The position numbers were made by a program, and so were the translations under genes. A stretch of DNA of 64,000 bases from DATKUC01 sp964553615. Lineage in GTDB: Bacteria > Spirochaetota > Spirochaetia > DSM-27196 > DATKUC01. The notes beneath the pieces were generated by a model. It saw nothing but the letters and a program-made list of their open reading frames with translations, was not told where the DNA came from and searched no databases. Location of the stretch: positions 1 to 64,000 of the forward strand of contig CAZKMA010000012.1 of the NCBI GenBank assembly GCA_964553615.1, read 5' to 3'. Shown piece by piece: positions 51,493 through 60,857 of this stretch (its first letter is position 1; each line of letters begins with the position of its first letter).

Positions 51493-52800
51493 ATGAGAAA
51501 GCGATTAGCACTCGTGCTCGTTGCACTCGTGGCGGCAGGCACGTTTGTGTGGGCCAACGGGCAGAAAGAAGCGGCCGGAAGTTCGGGGCCAGGAAAGATC
51601 TCGGTCATGTTTCAGGGTACCGGCCCGGAGCGTGATGCGCTCAGTGGAGTCATTGCGCGATTCGAAAAGCAAACTGGTGTTCAAGTCGAGCCGCGCTACA
51701 CGCCGCATGACGTTTACTATGAAAAGGTCTCCGCTGCTGTGGCTGGCAAGAATCTTCCGGACGTAATGGAAATGGATGCTCCCTTTCTGGCAAACTTCGT
51801 ATGGAGCGGGTATCTTGCTCCAGCCGCAGATTATGTAGACAAGAGCGTTATCAGCGACATGACACCGTCCAGTATTGCGCAATGCACATATCCACTCGAC
51901 AACAAGCTCTATGCGATTGGACCGACCGATAGCACTGTGTTGCTCTACGGAAATCGTGACTACTTGAAAAAGATCGGTGCAAGAATCCCGACATCGGTAA
52001 GCCAGGCATGGACGAAAGACGAGTTTGATACGATACTCCAGAAGCTATCACAAATACCTGGTGTGAAGTGGCCACTGGACCTGTTTCGGAACTACGGTGT
52101 AAAAACGGAATGGTCCACCTATGCGTTTCAGCCAATCTTCGAATCTTTTGGCGGTGGGTTCATCAACACGAAGACCTGGAAAGCTGAGGGTACACTCGAT
52201 TCACCGGAGAGCGTAGCTGCGGCAACCGAGATGCAAAAGTGGGTCAAGAACGGCTGGGTTGTTCCGTCGAGCGCAGGCACCAACAGTCTCTACCGTCCTG
52301 ATCATCTGGCTGGACTCGCGTGGGGTGGAAACTGGTACTGGGGCGAGGCGCATCCCGCAATGGGGGATAATCTCGTGGCGCTTCCGCTTCCCAATTTTGG
52401 TCATGGGGTGAAGACCCCGAATGGAACCTGGATTTGGGGCATTACCAAGACGTCGAAAGACAAGGCGGATGCCGGCAAGTATCTTTCGTTTATGGTAACA
52501 GACCAGAAATGGAGATCCGACCTCCAGAAGACGGCGGCATATCCGGGTCTCAAGTCCTGGGCGGCGAACTATCCTCTCTACTCCGATCCGAGTCAAATGA
52601 AGATTGCATTTGAGCAGTCGAATTTCGCGGTCCCACGACCAAAGTTCCCGGGTTATCCGACTCTTACTTCATCTGTACAGGAAGCGATCGACAACATTTT
52701 CAACGGTGCTGATCCAAAGACCGAGCTCACTAAGGCAGCCAAGGCCGTTGACCAGGATATCTCGGATCATAACGGATATCCCCCTTTCGCTAGCAAGTAG
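51493..52800 (+). CDS. Sugar ABC importer, family-1 solute-binding protein
   Basis: 435 residues. Signal peptide ending VWANGQKE. Mature SBP_bac_1 fold with ISVMFQGTGPERDALSGVIARFEKQTG, LPDVMEMDAPFLANF, LAGLAWGGNWYWGEAHP and the C-terminal FAVPRPKFPGYPTLTSSVQEAIDNI (binding-protein family for maltose-like and fructo-oligosaccharides). AGGGGGAG sits before the ATG. It lies divergent from DeoR/GH32, so fructo-oligosaccharide or sucrose is the likely ligand (inference from context). Confidence 0.94.
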   Translation: MRKRLALVLVALVAAGTFVWANGQKEAAGSSGPGKISVMFQGTGPERDALSGVIARFEKQTGVQVEPRYTPHDVYYEKVSAAVAGKNLPDVMEMDAPFLANFVWSGYLAPAADYVDKSVISDMTPSSIAQCTYPLDNKLYAIGPTDSTVLLYGNRDYLKKIGARIPTSVSQAWTKDEFDTILQKLSQIPGVKWPLDLFRNYGVKTEWSTYAFQPIFESFGGGFINTKTWKAEGTLDSPESVAAATEMQKWVKNGWVVPSSAGTNSLYRPDHLAGLAWGGNWYWGEAHPAMGDNLVALPLPNFGHGVKTPNGTWIWGITKTSKDKADAGKYLSFMVTDQKWRSDLQKTAAYPGLKSWAANYPLYSDPSQMKIAFEQSNFAVPRPKFPGYPTLTSSVQEAIDNIFNGADPKTELTKAAKAVDQDISDHNGYPPFASK

Positions 52801-52888
52801 AACTCAATTTCAACCTTTGGTACGGGGTGAGGACGATTCTGTCGGTCTCGCCTCGTGCCGGGATTAATCCCCGGGGAGGTAGATCCCG

Positions 52889-53800
52889 ATGGCGCAGATC
52901 CAAGTCAGTAGTTCCAGACGAATCATGGGGGATCGAACGCAAGAGTTTCTTATGCTCTTGCCCGCGTTGGTCTTCCTGTTGGCATTCGTGGTAGTTCCTT
53001 TCGTTATATCAATACGGCTGTCGTTCACCGATACGCGACTAATTCAGGGGCCCATTCCGCCCAGATGGATAGGATTCAGGAACTTTTCCAGAATTCTTGC
53101 CGGATGGACCTTCTGGCATGCATTTCTCAACGTGCTCTGGTTTACCGCAATGGTGATACCACTCCAGTGTGGATTTGCACTACTCATGGCCGTATTGCTA
53201 AACAGTCAGAAGCGAGCCAACAATTTTTTCCGTGGTCTCTTTTTCATCCCGTTCATCACACCAATGGTCGTCGTTTGTGTCATCTGGGCAACCATATATC
53301 AGTACCCGTCGGGAGTTTTCAATAGCTTTCTCCAGATCGTGACGTTCGGGCTGGTGAAGCCGATTGAGTGGCTCGGTAACCCGGTCACTGCGATGCCCGC
53401 AATCACCGGCCTGTCTGCGTGGCAGGCGTATGGATTCCAGATGGTTATCTATCTCGCGGGTTTGCAGAATATTCCGGAAGAGCTTTATGAAGCCGCCCAG
53501 ATCGATGGAGCAACTGGATGGCGGCGATTCTTGAGTGTCACGTGGCCCAGTCTTGCGGCAACAAACGTGTTTGTCCTTATCATTACTACTATCCAGGCGC
53601 TCAAGCTGTTCACCCAGGTGAACATCCTTACCCACGGAGGTCCGCGCGACGCAACCAATACACTCGTTCAGTACATTTATCGATCCGGCTTCGTATCACA
53701 AAACGTCGGATATGCATCAGCGGCGTCACTGTTGCTTTTCTTGCTTGTCCTCGGCATCTATCTGCTCCAGCAGTCAGCCGTGCGACGATACGGCAATTGA
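52889..53800 (+). CDS. Sugar ABC importer, permease (MalF/UgpA type)
   Basis: 303 residues, six helices, and the EAA loop IPEELYEAAQIDGATGWRRF that contacts the ATPase. It pairs with the following permease to form the channel for the family-1 binding protein. A GGGGAGG Shine-Dalgarno sequence precedes the ATG at 52889. Confidence 0.95.
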   Translation: MAQIQVSSSRRIMGDRTQEFLMLLPALVFLLAFVVVPFVISIRLSFTDTRLIQGPIPPRWIGFRNFSRILAGWTFWHAFLNVLWFTAMVIPLQCGFALLMAVLLNSQKRANNFFRGLFFIPFITPMVVVCVIWATIYQYPSGVFNSFLQIVTFGLVKPIEWLGNPVTAMPAITGLSAWQAYGFQMVIYLAGLQNIPEELYEAAQIDGATGWRRFLSVTWPSLAATNVFVLIITTIQALKLFTQVNILTHGGPRDATNTLVQYIYRSGFVSQNVGYASAASLLLFLLVLGIYLLQQSAVRRYGN

Positions 53801-53809
53801 GGTTCGACC

Positions 53810-54655
53810 ATGAAACAAAAAAACCGCGCAGACATTGTTCGCACAATCGTGCTCGCCGTTCTTGGAATTGTGGTTATTATCCCTTTGTTTATGCTGGTCG
53901 TCTCGAGTCTGAAGGGAACGAGGCAGGAGATCATGACCGATATGGGGAGCTGGCGTGCTTTCTGGGTCACGGATCCTACGTTCAACAACTTCATCCATAT
54001 TCTTGGTCCGGAATCGCTAACCCCGTTCGGACGCTACTTCCTGAATTCCATTATTATCATGGCTGCAACAATTGGAGCAACGCTTGTAGTCGCTACTATG
54101 GCCGGTTACGCACTTCTACGCGGCAAATTCCGCTTTAACTCGATCCTCCTCTTGGCTATCACTGCGCTGTACATTATCCCCGTCGAAGCGATCATGTTGC
54201 CCATGCTTTACGAGGTTATCGGCATCGGGATTACCGACACCTACATCGTGCAGATTGTTCCGTTTATCGCAAACCCACTGTATATTTTCCTTCTTTATCA
54301 ATTCTTTCGACAGGTGCCGGAATCCATCGCAGAAGCAGCATTGCTTGAAGGTGCAGACTTTTTCCGGATATTCCGCAGTATTTATGTTCCTCTTAACGTT
54401 CCTGCGCTTGCTACTGTCGCAATTCTCCAGGGGTTGGACATGTGGAACCAGTATTTGTGGCCTTTGCTCGTTACTCAGACCGACCGCGTCAAGCCAATTT
54501 CGGTTGCTATAGCGTCATTTTTCGGCGAAGACACCATATATTGGAATTACGCTATGGCTGCATCGGTTCTGATGATTGCACCGGTCGTGGTTTTCTTTCT
54601 TGCGTTTCAGAGGTTCTTCATTCGCTCAGTTGCCAGCTCGGCCGTTAAGGGCTAA
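53810..54655 (+). CDS. Sugar ABC importer, permease (MalG/UgpE type)
   Basis: 281 residues, six helices, EAA loop VPESIAEAALLEGADFFRIF. Second channel subunit, 9 bp after the first. No ATPase gene follows, so the importer must borrow a shared MsmK/UgpC-type ATPase encoded elsewhere, as is common for this family. Confidence 0.95.
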   Translation: MKQKNRADIVRTIVLAVLGIVVIIPLFMLVVSSLKGTRQEIMTDMGSWRAFWVTDPTFNNFIHILGPESLTPFGRYFLNSIIIMAATIGATLVVATMAGYALLRGKFRFNSILLLAITALYIIPVEAIMLPMLYEVIGIGITDTYIVQIVPFIANPLYIFLLYQFFRQVPESIAEAALLEGADFFRIFRSIYVPLNVPALATVAILQGLDMWNQYLWPLLVTQTDRVKPISVAIASFFGEDTIYWNYAMAASVLMIAPVVVFFLAFQRFFIRSVASSAVKG

Positions 54656-54664
54656 GACCCGTTT

Positions 54665-54688
54665 CCCGTGCAGGATGTTCTGCACGGG
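54665..54688 (+). terminator. Hairpin after the importer operon
   Basis: A perfect 9-bp stem, CCCGTGCAG with CTGCACGGG, and 6-nt loop, 9 bp after the permease stop. Only a pyrimidine-rich tail (ACTCCTCTCTACC) follows rather than a T-run, so termination may be weak or factor-assisted. Confidence 0.55.
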
Positions 54689-54732
54689 ACTCCTCTCTAC
54701 CACAACCATCTCCTTCCGGGTACACTGCCGAC

Positions 54733-55512
54733 ATGCAGCCACTGAGCTTCCGGGACAAACATGTACTCGTAACCGGCGGCGGTCAGGGAATTGGCCGAAT
54801 AACCGCCCGACTCTTCGCCGAACGTGGCGGACTCGTTACGCTTGCGGACCTCGATGATGAGGCGGGCAACGAGTGCGAGGCGGCGATTCTGGCGGCGGCC
54901 GGCACGGCACAATTCATTCACGCGGATGTAGCGGACGAGCGGGAAGTCACCGCCCTCTTCCACAAAGCGGACGAACGGTTTGGGCCGGTCTCGGTTCTGA
55001 TCAACAACGCTGGGTTCGGCTCGCCGGGAACGCTTTTCACCCGGCCGTTTGCCGAGTGGCAGCGTGTCATTGCCGTCAATCTCGGGGGCGTCTATCTCTG
55101 TTCCCGGGCGGCAGCCGGTCAGATGCGCGAGGCCGGCGGCGGGGCAATTGTCAACATTGCTTCCACTCGCGCCCTGATGTCGGAACCCGACACCGAACCT
55201 TATTCCGCATCCAAGGGCGGTATTGTTGCGCTTACCCATTCACTTGCGGTGAGCCTCGGTCAGTACGCAATCCGGGTCAACGCAGTCAGTCCCGGCTGGA
55301 TCGATGTGTCCTCGCAGAAGAAATCCTCGGCAGCACACCAGGAACATCTGCGGGAAATCGATCACCTTCAGCATCCGGCACGACGGGTGGGAAGGGGGGA
55401 TGACATTGCGTGGGCGTGCCTCTATCTTGCCTCGGAACAGTCCGGTTTCATTACCGGAACCAATCTTGTAGTTGACGGCGGCATGACAATCCGGATGATT
55501 TACGAGGAATGA
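54733..55512 (+). CDS. Short-chain dehydrogenase/reductase
   Basis: 259 residues, classical SDR: TGGGQGIGR near residue 13, acidic Asp in TLADLDDE, INNAG, catalytic YSASKGG, and TGTNLVVDGGM. The substrate is unknown; glucose/sorbitol-type dehydrogenases are close in motif. It starts 78 bp after the importer operon beyond a hairpin, so it could be read through or separate. The Shine-Dalgarno sequence is weak. Confidence 0.9.
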   Translation: MQPLSFRDKHVLVTGGGQGIGRITARLFAERGGLVTLADLDDEAGNECEAAILAAAGTAQFIHADVADEREVTALFHKADERFGPVSVLINNAGFGSPGTLFTRPFAEWQRVIAVNLGGVYLCSRAAAGQMREAGGGAIVNIASTRALMSEPDTEPYSASKGGIVALTHSLAVSLGQYAIRVNAVSPGWIDVSSQKKSSAAHQEHLREIDHLQHPARRVGRGDDIAWACLYLASEQSGFITGTNLVVDGGMTIRMIYEE

Positions 55513-55573
55513 CCAGATGCGAACGCCCGCGAGGTCGGGGCCAGGCAGACTACAGAAGAAAGAGAGGTGAACG

Positions 55574-56200
55574 GTGAATGCGGTCATAGCGCTGGAGGGA
55601 CAGATTGGAGCTGGAAAGACAACTCTTGGAATGAAACTGGCAGAGCATTTTTCGCTGCCTTTCCATGCGGAGCTTTCTGCAGCACATACATCGACGCTCC
55701 TGGAGCGTTTCTATTCCGATCGATCTCGCTGGGCGTTCACCACGCAGACGCACTTCATCTCTCGCCGTGTCGCAATGCTTCGATCGCTCCCGGATAACGC
55801 CGGTGGGATTCTGGACAGATCTCTGTACGGGGATCGGGTGTTCGCTGAGGTGCTTCACGAAGACGGGCTGATTGGTCCGGAAGAGTTTGCCACCTATTCC
55901 GAGCTGTTCGACATTCTTGTGGAAATTGTGCCACCCCCGGATCTCATGGTGTACCTGGATTGCAGCGTGGATGTCGCCATGGAGCGGATCAGGCGACGAA
56001 ACCGGATCTCCGAGGTCGGCATAACCTCCGAGTATCTGATGAAGCTCGACCGGCGATACAGGCAATGGTTCGAATCGTACGACCGGTCCCCGAAGTTGCG
56101 GGTGCCCTTTGATCAGGTCCCGATGAATGATGAGAGCGTCCATGCCGAACTTTTCGAGAGGATCGCACACGCGGCGCTCAGCGGAGCGACTAGACGGTAA
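55574..56200 (+). CDS. Deoxynucleoside kinase (dGK/dAK type)
   Basis: 208 residues. P-loop LEGQIGAGKTTL at 7-18, the DRSLYGDRVF lid/base-recognition region near residue 81 and a LID-type RxxRRRNR segment (ERIRRRNRISEVG). It phosphorylates deoxynucleosides for nucleotide salvage. The GTG at 55574 follows AGAGAGG. Its 3' end overlaps the convergent response-regulator gene by 11 bp. Confidence 0.88.
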   Translation: MNAVIALEGQIGAGKTTLGMKLAEHFSLPFHAELSAAHTSTLLERFYSDRSRWAFTTQTHFISRRVAMLRSLPDNAGGILDRSLYGDRVFAEVLHEDGLIGPEEFATYSELFDILVEIVPPPDLMVYLDCSVDVAMERIRRRNRISEVGITSEYLMKLDRRYRQWFESYDRSPKLRVPFDQVPMNDESVHAELFERIAHAALSGATRR

Positions 56201-57506
56201 TCTGGTATTCGTTGATCTTGTTCAATAGCGTGCGGCGGGTTATACCGAGTTCCTTCGCTGTCTCCTCCCTCCTCCCGTCGTGCCTGTGCAGAGCCCGTAT
56301 AATTGCCACTTTTTCGAGCTCCCGAAGGCTCCCTTCCGCCGGAGACTGCTCCGCATGCTCCTCGGATGCCGGCAGTGGGAAGTCGCGCGTTGAAAGCTGA
56401 TCTCCCTCGCAGAGGATAACCGCGCGTTCAATCATATTCTCGAGCTCCCGGATGTTACCCGGAAACCGGTAGTGCTGCAGGCGTGTGACAGCGTCCGGGG
56501 CAATAGAGAATACTCCGGACGCCGTGTGTTTCTGCATTTTGGAAATGAAGTGGCCAATGAACAGAGGTATGTCTTCCGGCCTGTCTCGAAGCGGCGGCAG
56601 TTCCAGTCGTATGACATTGAGCCGGTAGTAGAGGTCTTCCCGGAAGGTCCCTTCGCGGACACTTTCATCGAGATCCCGATTGGTGGCGGCAACAATGCGC
56701 ACATTGATTGGAATAACCCCGGTGCCGCCGAGGCGTTGAATCTTGCGGTCCTGGATGACTCGCAGGAGTTTGACCTGCAGATGAAGAGGCATATCTCCAA
56801 TCTCGTCCAGAAACAACGTTCCACCCTGTGCCATTTCAAACATACCGAGCTTTCTGCGATCCGCGCCGGTGAACGCACCCTTTTCATACCCGAACAGTTC
56901 GCTTTCAAGAAGGTTTTCCGGAACGCCGCCCAGGTTTATGGGCAGGAATGCATACTGCTTCCGGGGTGAAAGCTCATGAATGTAGCGCGCAATGACCTCT
57001 TTGCCGGTACCGCTTTCTCCGGTTATCATGATGGTACTATCGCTCGGTGCGGCTTTCCTGACCACCTGATAGACGGTTCTCATGGCTGCATTCAGGCTTT
57101 CGACTACGCCTGCCTCCGGTTCCCGCGGAGCCGCCTGACGGGCAAGTGCATTGTCGGACACCGACCTCCGGAGACGAATGAGCAGTTCCTCGGGATCGAA
57201 GGGTTTGACCAGATAGTCCACGGCTCCCTGTTTCATCGCGTTCACCGCGTCTTCAACGTCGCCGAACGCGGATATCATCATGACCGGAAGATCCGGTCCC
57301 TCCTCCTTGATCCATTGGAGCAGCGCGAGTCCGTCCATTCCGGGCATTTTCAGATCGACCACTGCCGCGTCGAATTGCTCTTCCTGCAGAAGCCTCTGCG
57401 CAGACAGACCGTTCTGCGCTTCAGTGCTGTCTATGCCCTCCATCTTCAGGAGCTGAGCAATCGAAGTGCGGATATTCTTCTCGTCATCGACTATAAGAAC
57501 TCTCAC
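56190..57506 (-). CDS. NtrC-family sigma-54 response regulator
   Basis: 438 residues: receiver (1-120; Asp7/8, phospho-acceptor Asp51, Lys in VKPFDPEELL), AAA+ domain with Walker A GESGTGKE, GAFTGA and LFLDEIGDMPL, and a Fis-type helix-turn-helix (REETAKELGITRRTLLNKI). All residues for sigma-54 activation are present. The kinase gene lies directly upstream with no intergenic base. The regulated genes are not evident in the window; no sigma-54 promoter was found nearby. Confidence 0.95.
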   Translation of the reverse strand: MRVLIVDDEKNIRTSIAQLLKMEGIDSTEAQNGLSAQRLLQEEQFDAAVVDLKMPGMDGLALLQWIKEEGPDLPVMMISAFGDVEDAVNAMKQGAVDYLVKPFDPEELLIRLRRSVSDNALARQAAPREPEAGVVESLNAAMRTVYQVVRKAAPSDSTIMITGESGTGKEVIARYIHELSPRKQYAFLPINLGGVPENLLESELFGYEKGAFTGADRRKLGMFEMAQGGTLFLDEIGDMPLHLQVKLLRVIQDRKIQRLGGTGVIPINVRIVAATNRDLDESVREGTFREDLYYRLNVIRLELPPLRDRPEDIPLFIGHFISKMQKHTASGVFSIAPDAVTRLQHYRFPGNIRELENMIERAVILCEGDQLSTRDFPLPASEEHAEQSPAEGSLRELEKVAIIRALHRHDGRREETAKELGITRRTLLNKINEYQITV

Positions 57507-58778
57507 CTACATCTCCTCTGGAAACTCGACGAGAAACTCTGTTCCCCCGTCGGGGTTGTTCCGCAGCGTGACACTGCCGCCCGCTCCCTCGACAAAGCTC
57601 CTGGTTATTGCCAGACCGACACCCGTACCCCGTTCCTTCGTTGTAAAGAACGGATCATAGATGCGTTTCTGGATCTCGGCCGGGATACCGGCGCCGCGGT
57701 CTCTGACCCGGAGTCGAACGGAGTGCCTGCCACGTTCAACAATCACTTCTACTGTCGGAAGATCGTCATTCGTTGTGTCCTGGTCCTGCGGATGCATGCT
57801 CTCCCAGGCATTATTCATGAGGTTCACCACGACTGAGTGGATGCGCTCGGCATCCACAAGGATGATGCACGGTTCGTCATCGACGGAGACGTTCACCGGA
57901 TACTCCTGGCGTGCGGCGATCTCGCGAACGAGTCTGCCCAGATCGATCCGTGCCGGACTTCCCCTGGGATTGCGGAGGAACTCTCTGACCCTGTCGGTCA
58001 GGGTGGCAATTCGTTTGACTTCCTCGCCGATAATAGCAACGGATCCGTGCAGCTCGGTCGGGGCCGAGCGTTGAAGGATAGCCTGTTGAAGGCGAATGGC
58101 GCCGAGCGGGTTCTTGATTTCATGGGCGAGGGTGCGCGCCGCCTCTCCCAGCTGCACCATCTGGCGCTGGTTTTCCTGATCTTCCCGATATCGTGCGACC
58201 CGCCGATAGAGCCCATAGGCCGAGGCGGCAAGGAGAAAGAAAAGTATCCCTACCAGCAGGAGGATTGTGTTCCGTACCCTCTGCGCAGCGAGCTGTCCCG
58301 GTGATGCATAGAGAGCATAGAGTGTAATGCGGCCCTGGCCCGGTACACCGCGATGCGCCCGCATCATTCCCGGCAAAGAGCCGTCGCTCGTGGCGCGTCC
58401 CGCAGCAAACCCCGGCCCTCCGAAGGGCCTGACAACCCGAACGGTTTCGCCGTCGGGGAGAATATCTGATTCCGACTCGCTCAACATTACCGGCGGCAGA
58501 CGTTCAGGCGCTTTCCCGTAGCCGAAGATCTTCTCACCGGTGGAGCCGTAGACGCCGAACGCGCCCAGTCCCTGCGGCACTTCCGCGCTTGAGAGTGTGC
58601 CCTGCAGCGCGTATGCCTCTGCAGCGGCGGCCGCCGCCTGTCCTGCGTTGTACACAAGGAGAGCCCGATCGCTCGTGCGCGCCTGTACCATGAGGTAGGT
58701 GAAGCCGGCAATGACCATTGCCGTCATGAGCACGAGAAACACCGGCATGAGAATGCGTTCCCGCATGTAGTTCTTCAT
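57507..58778 (-). CDS. Membrane sensor histidine kinase (NtrB/AtoS type)
   Basis: 423 residues. Helix 1 (about 10-32), extracytoplasmic sensor (about 35-175), helix 2 (about 180-200), HisKA with TLAHEIKNPLGAI (phospho-acceptor His), and HATPase_c with NLMNNAWESM, DRGAGIP and the F/G2 segment FFTTKERGTGVGLAI. Partner of the adjacent NtrC-type regulator, which starts one base after its stop. The Ala-rich stretch AGQAAAAAAEAYA lies right after helix 1. Confidence 0.94.
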   Translation of the reverse strand: MKNYMRERILMPVFLVLMTAMVIAGFTYLMVQARTSDRALLVYNAGQAAAAAAEAYALQGTLSSAEVPQGLGAFGVYGSTGEKIFGYGKAPERLPPVMLSESESDILPDGETVRVVRPFGGPGFAAGRATSDGSLPGMMRAHRGVPGQGRITLYALYASPGQLAAQRVRNTILLLVGILFFLLAASAYGLYRRVARYREDQENQRQMVQLGEAARTLAHEIKNPLGAIRLQQAILQRSAPTELHGSVAIIGEEVKRIATLTDRVREFLRNPRGSPARIDLGRLVREIAARQEYPVNVSVDDEPCIILVDAERIHSVVVNLMNNAWESMHPQDQDTTNDDLPTVEVIVERGRHSVRLRVRDRGAGIPAEIQKRIYDPFFTTKERGTGVGLAITRSFVEGAGGSVTLRNNPDGGTEFLVEFPEEM

Positions 58779-59125
58779 GAACTCCCTTTACAGTATATGA
58801 GGCGGAACGATGCAGTTAAAGGACCGATTCTTAGCCATCCAATCCCGCTCAATGTACATATAGCAAGAATTGTACCATATCATGACCATTGGGCGATCGA
58901 AATGTCGCGCAGGAGGCCGCGAGTGGCACGCCGAACCGGACAAACGTCACTTCCCGGGGAAAATTTTTCCCATGTGCCGTGGCGGGTAATTATTTCCCAT
59001 TTGTTGTGGACCGTCAGGAGCGTAACGCCCCGCGCGGGGAGCAAATCATCAGCAACGCAGCAGTTCTCAATTTGCAGTATGTGCAGGGATGGCATTTTGC
59101 CGTGTCAAAATGAGAATCGTTGTAA

Positions 59126-59180
59126 GCAGCGAGTTCGGCAGCGAGTTCGGCAGCGAGTTCGGCAGCGAGTTCGGCAGCGA
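59126..59180. repeat. 12-bp tandem repeat, left of the second gap
   Basis: About 4.6 copies of GCAGCGAGTTCG run from 59126 to the gap at 59181. The period is a multiple of three. Confidence 0.95.
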
Positions 59181-59280
59181 NNNNNNNNNNNNNNNNNNNN
59201 NNNNNNNNNNNNNNNNNNNNNNNNNNNNNNNNNNNNNNNNNNNNNNNNNNNNNNNNNNNNNNNNNNNNNNNNNNNNNNNN
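59181..59280. other. Assembly gap (100 N)
   Basis: Exactly 100 unknown bases inside the 12-bp tandem array, which continues on both sides in the same register pattern. Array length is therefore unknown. Confidence 0.98.
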
Positions 59281-59335
59281 GGCAGCGAGTTCGGCAGCGA
59301 GTTCGGCAGCGAGTTCGGCAGCGAGTTCGGCAGCG
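59281..59335. repeat. 12-bp tandem repeat, right of the second gap
   Basis: About 4.6 further copies of the same 12-bp unit (GGCAGCGAGTTC register) from 59281 to 59335, ending in unique sequence GGAAATTGCG. Confidence 0.95.
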
Positions 59336-59405
59336 GAAATTGCGCGTTTCTCGCTGAATGATCGATCCCCGGTGACCTTCTCATCACCGGGGACTCTGTC
59401 ACCTG

Positions 59406-59924
59406 CTACAGAGAAAGGGAGCTGGCGTTTCTGAAAACGTGTCGCGTTCTGAAATTCTTTGCAGTACTGTAGGCGTAAATGTAGTCAAGTCGGGATGCCC
59501 CGGGCTGTGTCACTTCAGATCGTCGTACCGCTATTTCCAGGACAGTTGTCCCATTTGCGGATCCAACCACCTCAGCCACAGGGGTAACATCCGAGGTCGG
59601 GGAGTGCGTATGCGACCTTCCCTTCTGGACGGTCACCATTGGATTGCCGTTCTCATCGACATACCCCATGAATATTGTAGCGCCATTCATTCGGGAGGAC
59701 CCAAGTCCAACGGCAACCCATCCCGAAGTCGGAGCGCTTACTGCCATGTAAATTGTGTCCGACGCAACGGTCCAGTATATCGTGATCTTACCGTCGGTCC
59801 GAGACGCAGCGTACTCAGATGGTCCGATTTTTCCATCGGCGAGCGGATTCGCGTTTTGTGTAAAAGCCGGGGTTGAGGCGAACGCAAGCACGACACACAG
59901 CACGAGCAATGATCTTTTCTTCAT
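59406..59924 (-). CDS. Exported DOMON-domain protein
   Basis: 172 residues. Signal peptide (about 4-22, cleavage near PAFT-Q). One DOMON beta-sandwich (about 30-160) with TIYWTVASDTIYMAVSAPTS, GWVAVGLGSSRMNGATIFMG and a HTH/S-rich loop. DOMON domains bind haem or sugar, and small exported versions often serve membrane redox systems. Candidate haem-binding Met and His residues are present (GSSRMNG; SHTHS). ATG 59924 has AAGGAG 10 bp upstream. Confidence 0.85.
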   Translation of the reverse strand: MKKRSLLVLCVVLAFASTPAFTQNANPLADGKIGPSEYAASRTDGKITIYWTVASDTIYMAVSAPTSGWVAVGLGSSRMNGATIFMGYVDENGNPMVTVQKGRSHTHSPTSDVTPVAEVVGSANGTTVLEIAVRRSEVTQPGASRLDYIYAYSTAKNFRTRHVFRNASSLSL

Positions 59925-60078
59925 ACCGTATCTCCACTCCTTCACACATGGCTTGTCCATGCGCGTGCAGACAAGATACTCAATGGGAAATCAATCGGGG
60001 AGTGTTTCGCTCAGGATTGGTCTGATTTGCCCGCCACACGGAAGGAAGTATCTTTAGATATCATGGAGAATGCAGAGC

Positions 60079-60798
60079 ATGAAAGCGAGTAAAAAGGTTG
60101 TTTTTCCTATCGCAACGGGAGTTGCGGTGCTGGTGCTTTCCGTCGTAATTGTGTTTCGCGTGGCGGCAGAAAATGGGCATCAGTTCGCGGGTTCCCCGAT
60201 AACTCCTATCAAGGCTTCGAGTTCGATGGCAACAAAAGAGCTGTCATTTTCCGGATTCGATGCAGTAACCGCAGGTGGTGCGTGGACGGTATCCGTTCAG
60301 CGCGGTCCTTACTCGGTAAAGGTCCACGCGAACGAGAATCTGCTTCCGCATCTCGGTTTCCGAGTCCAGGGCAAGCGGCTCGTCATCTCAATGCAATCCG
60401 GCATTCGGATAACCGGAAACGGCGTGTTCAACGTTACCGTAACAACCCCCAGCTTGATCAGGATAACTGCCAGGGGCGCATCGCAATTCTCGGTTTCGGG
60501 ATTCGATGAAGATCGAATCGATATTGATGCATCGGATGCGTCTGCAGTGGCACTTTCTCAGGGGGCGTTTTCTGCGCTCTCGGTCAGAGCGAGCGGTGCC
60601 GCCCGCGTGGATTGCAGCGCGGTACCTTCGACCAGCGCAATGGTGGATTCGAGTGGAAGTGCATTGGTAGCGCTCAAGATGGACGGCGGAGATCTTTCCG
60701 GAAGCGCAAGCGGAGCATCGCGCATAACGTACGTTGGTTCACTCAACCACGAGAGGGTGTCGATTTCAGGCGCAGGCAGTATCTCCCCGCATCGGTGA
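60079..60798 (+). CDS. Exported DUF2807-like (head GIN) protein
   Basis: About 239 residues. An N-terminal membrane anchor/signal (about 8-28) is followed by LSFSGFDAVTAGGAWTVSVQRG and repeated strands (VTTPSLIRITARGASQFSVS, IDIDASDASAV, LSVRASGAARV, DLSGSASGASRI, VSISGAGSI), the DUF2807 beta-helix pattern. It is located in the envelope; function unknown. The start is ATG 60079 (GGAG 10 bp upstream) rather than the crowded ATG at 60070. Confidence 0.85.
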   Translation: MKASKKVVFPIATGVAVLVLSVVIVFRVAAENGHQFAGSPITPIKASSSMATKELSFSGFDAVTAGGAWTVSVQRGPYSVKVHANENLLPHLGFRVQGKRLVISMQSGIRITGNGVFNVTVTTPSLIRITARGASQFSVSGFDEDRIDIDASDASAVALSQGAFSALSVRASGAARVDCSAVPSTSAMVDSSGSALVALKMDGGDLSGSASGASRITYVGSLNHERVSISGAGSISPHR

Positions 60799-60857
60799 AG
60801 GTCAACGTCGAACCGTCCGAAGGGCCGGCTCAAACGGTACATCCGGGTTATCCATAG

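Larger units (their letters stand above)
58779..59405. other. Long intergenic region with gap and imperfect direct repeats
   Basis: About 627 bp with no supported gene. Besides the tandem array and gap, it holds an imperfect direct repeat TTTTTCCCATGTGCCGTGG / TTATTTCCCATTTGTTGTGG around 58965-59009. Frames that run through the repeat (for example residues GSEF or NSLP repeated) are products of the repeat, not genes. Confidence 0.6.

Noticed and set aside
58924..58930. TGGCACG as a second sigma-54 promoter near the kinase at 57507-58778
   Set aside because: No TTGC/GC element at the -12 position (CCGAACCGG follows) and it points away from the kinase genes.
59067..59402. Frames encoding repeated NSLP, GSEF or QRVR across the second gap
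   Set aside because: Products of the 12-bp repeat in each frame, with no Shine-Dalgarno sequence or homology and a gap in the middle.
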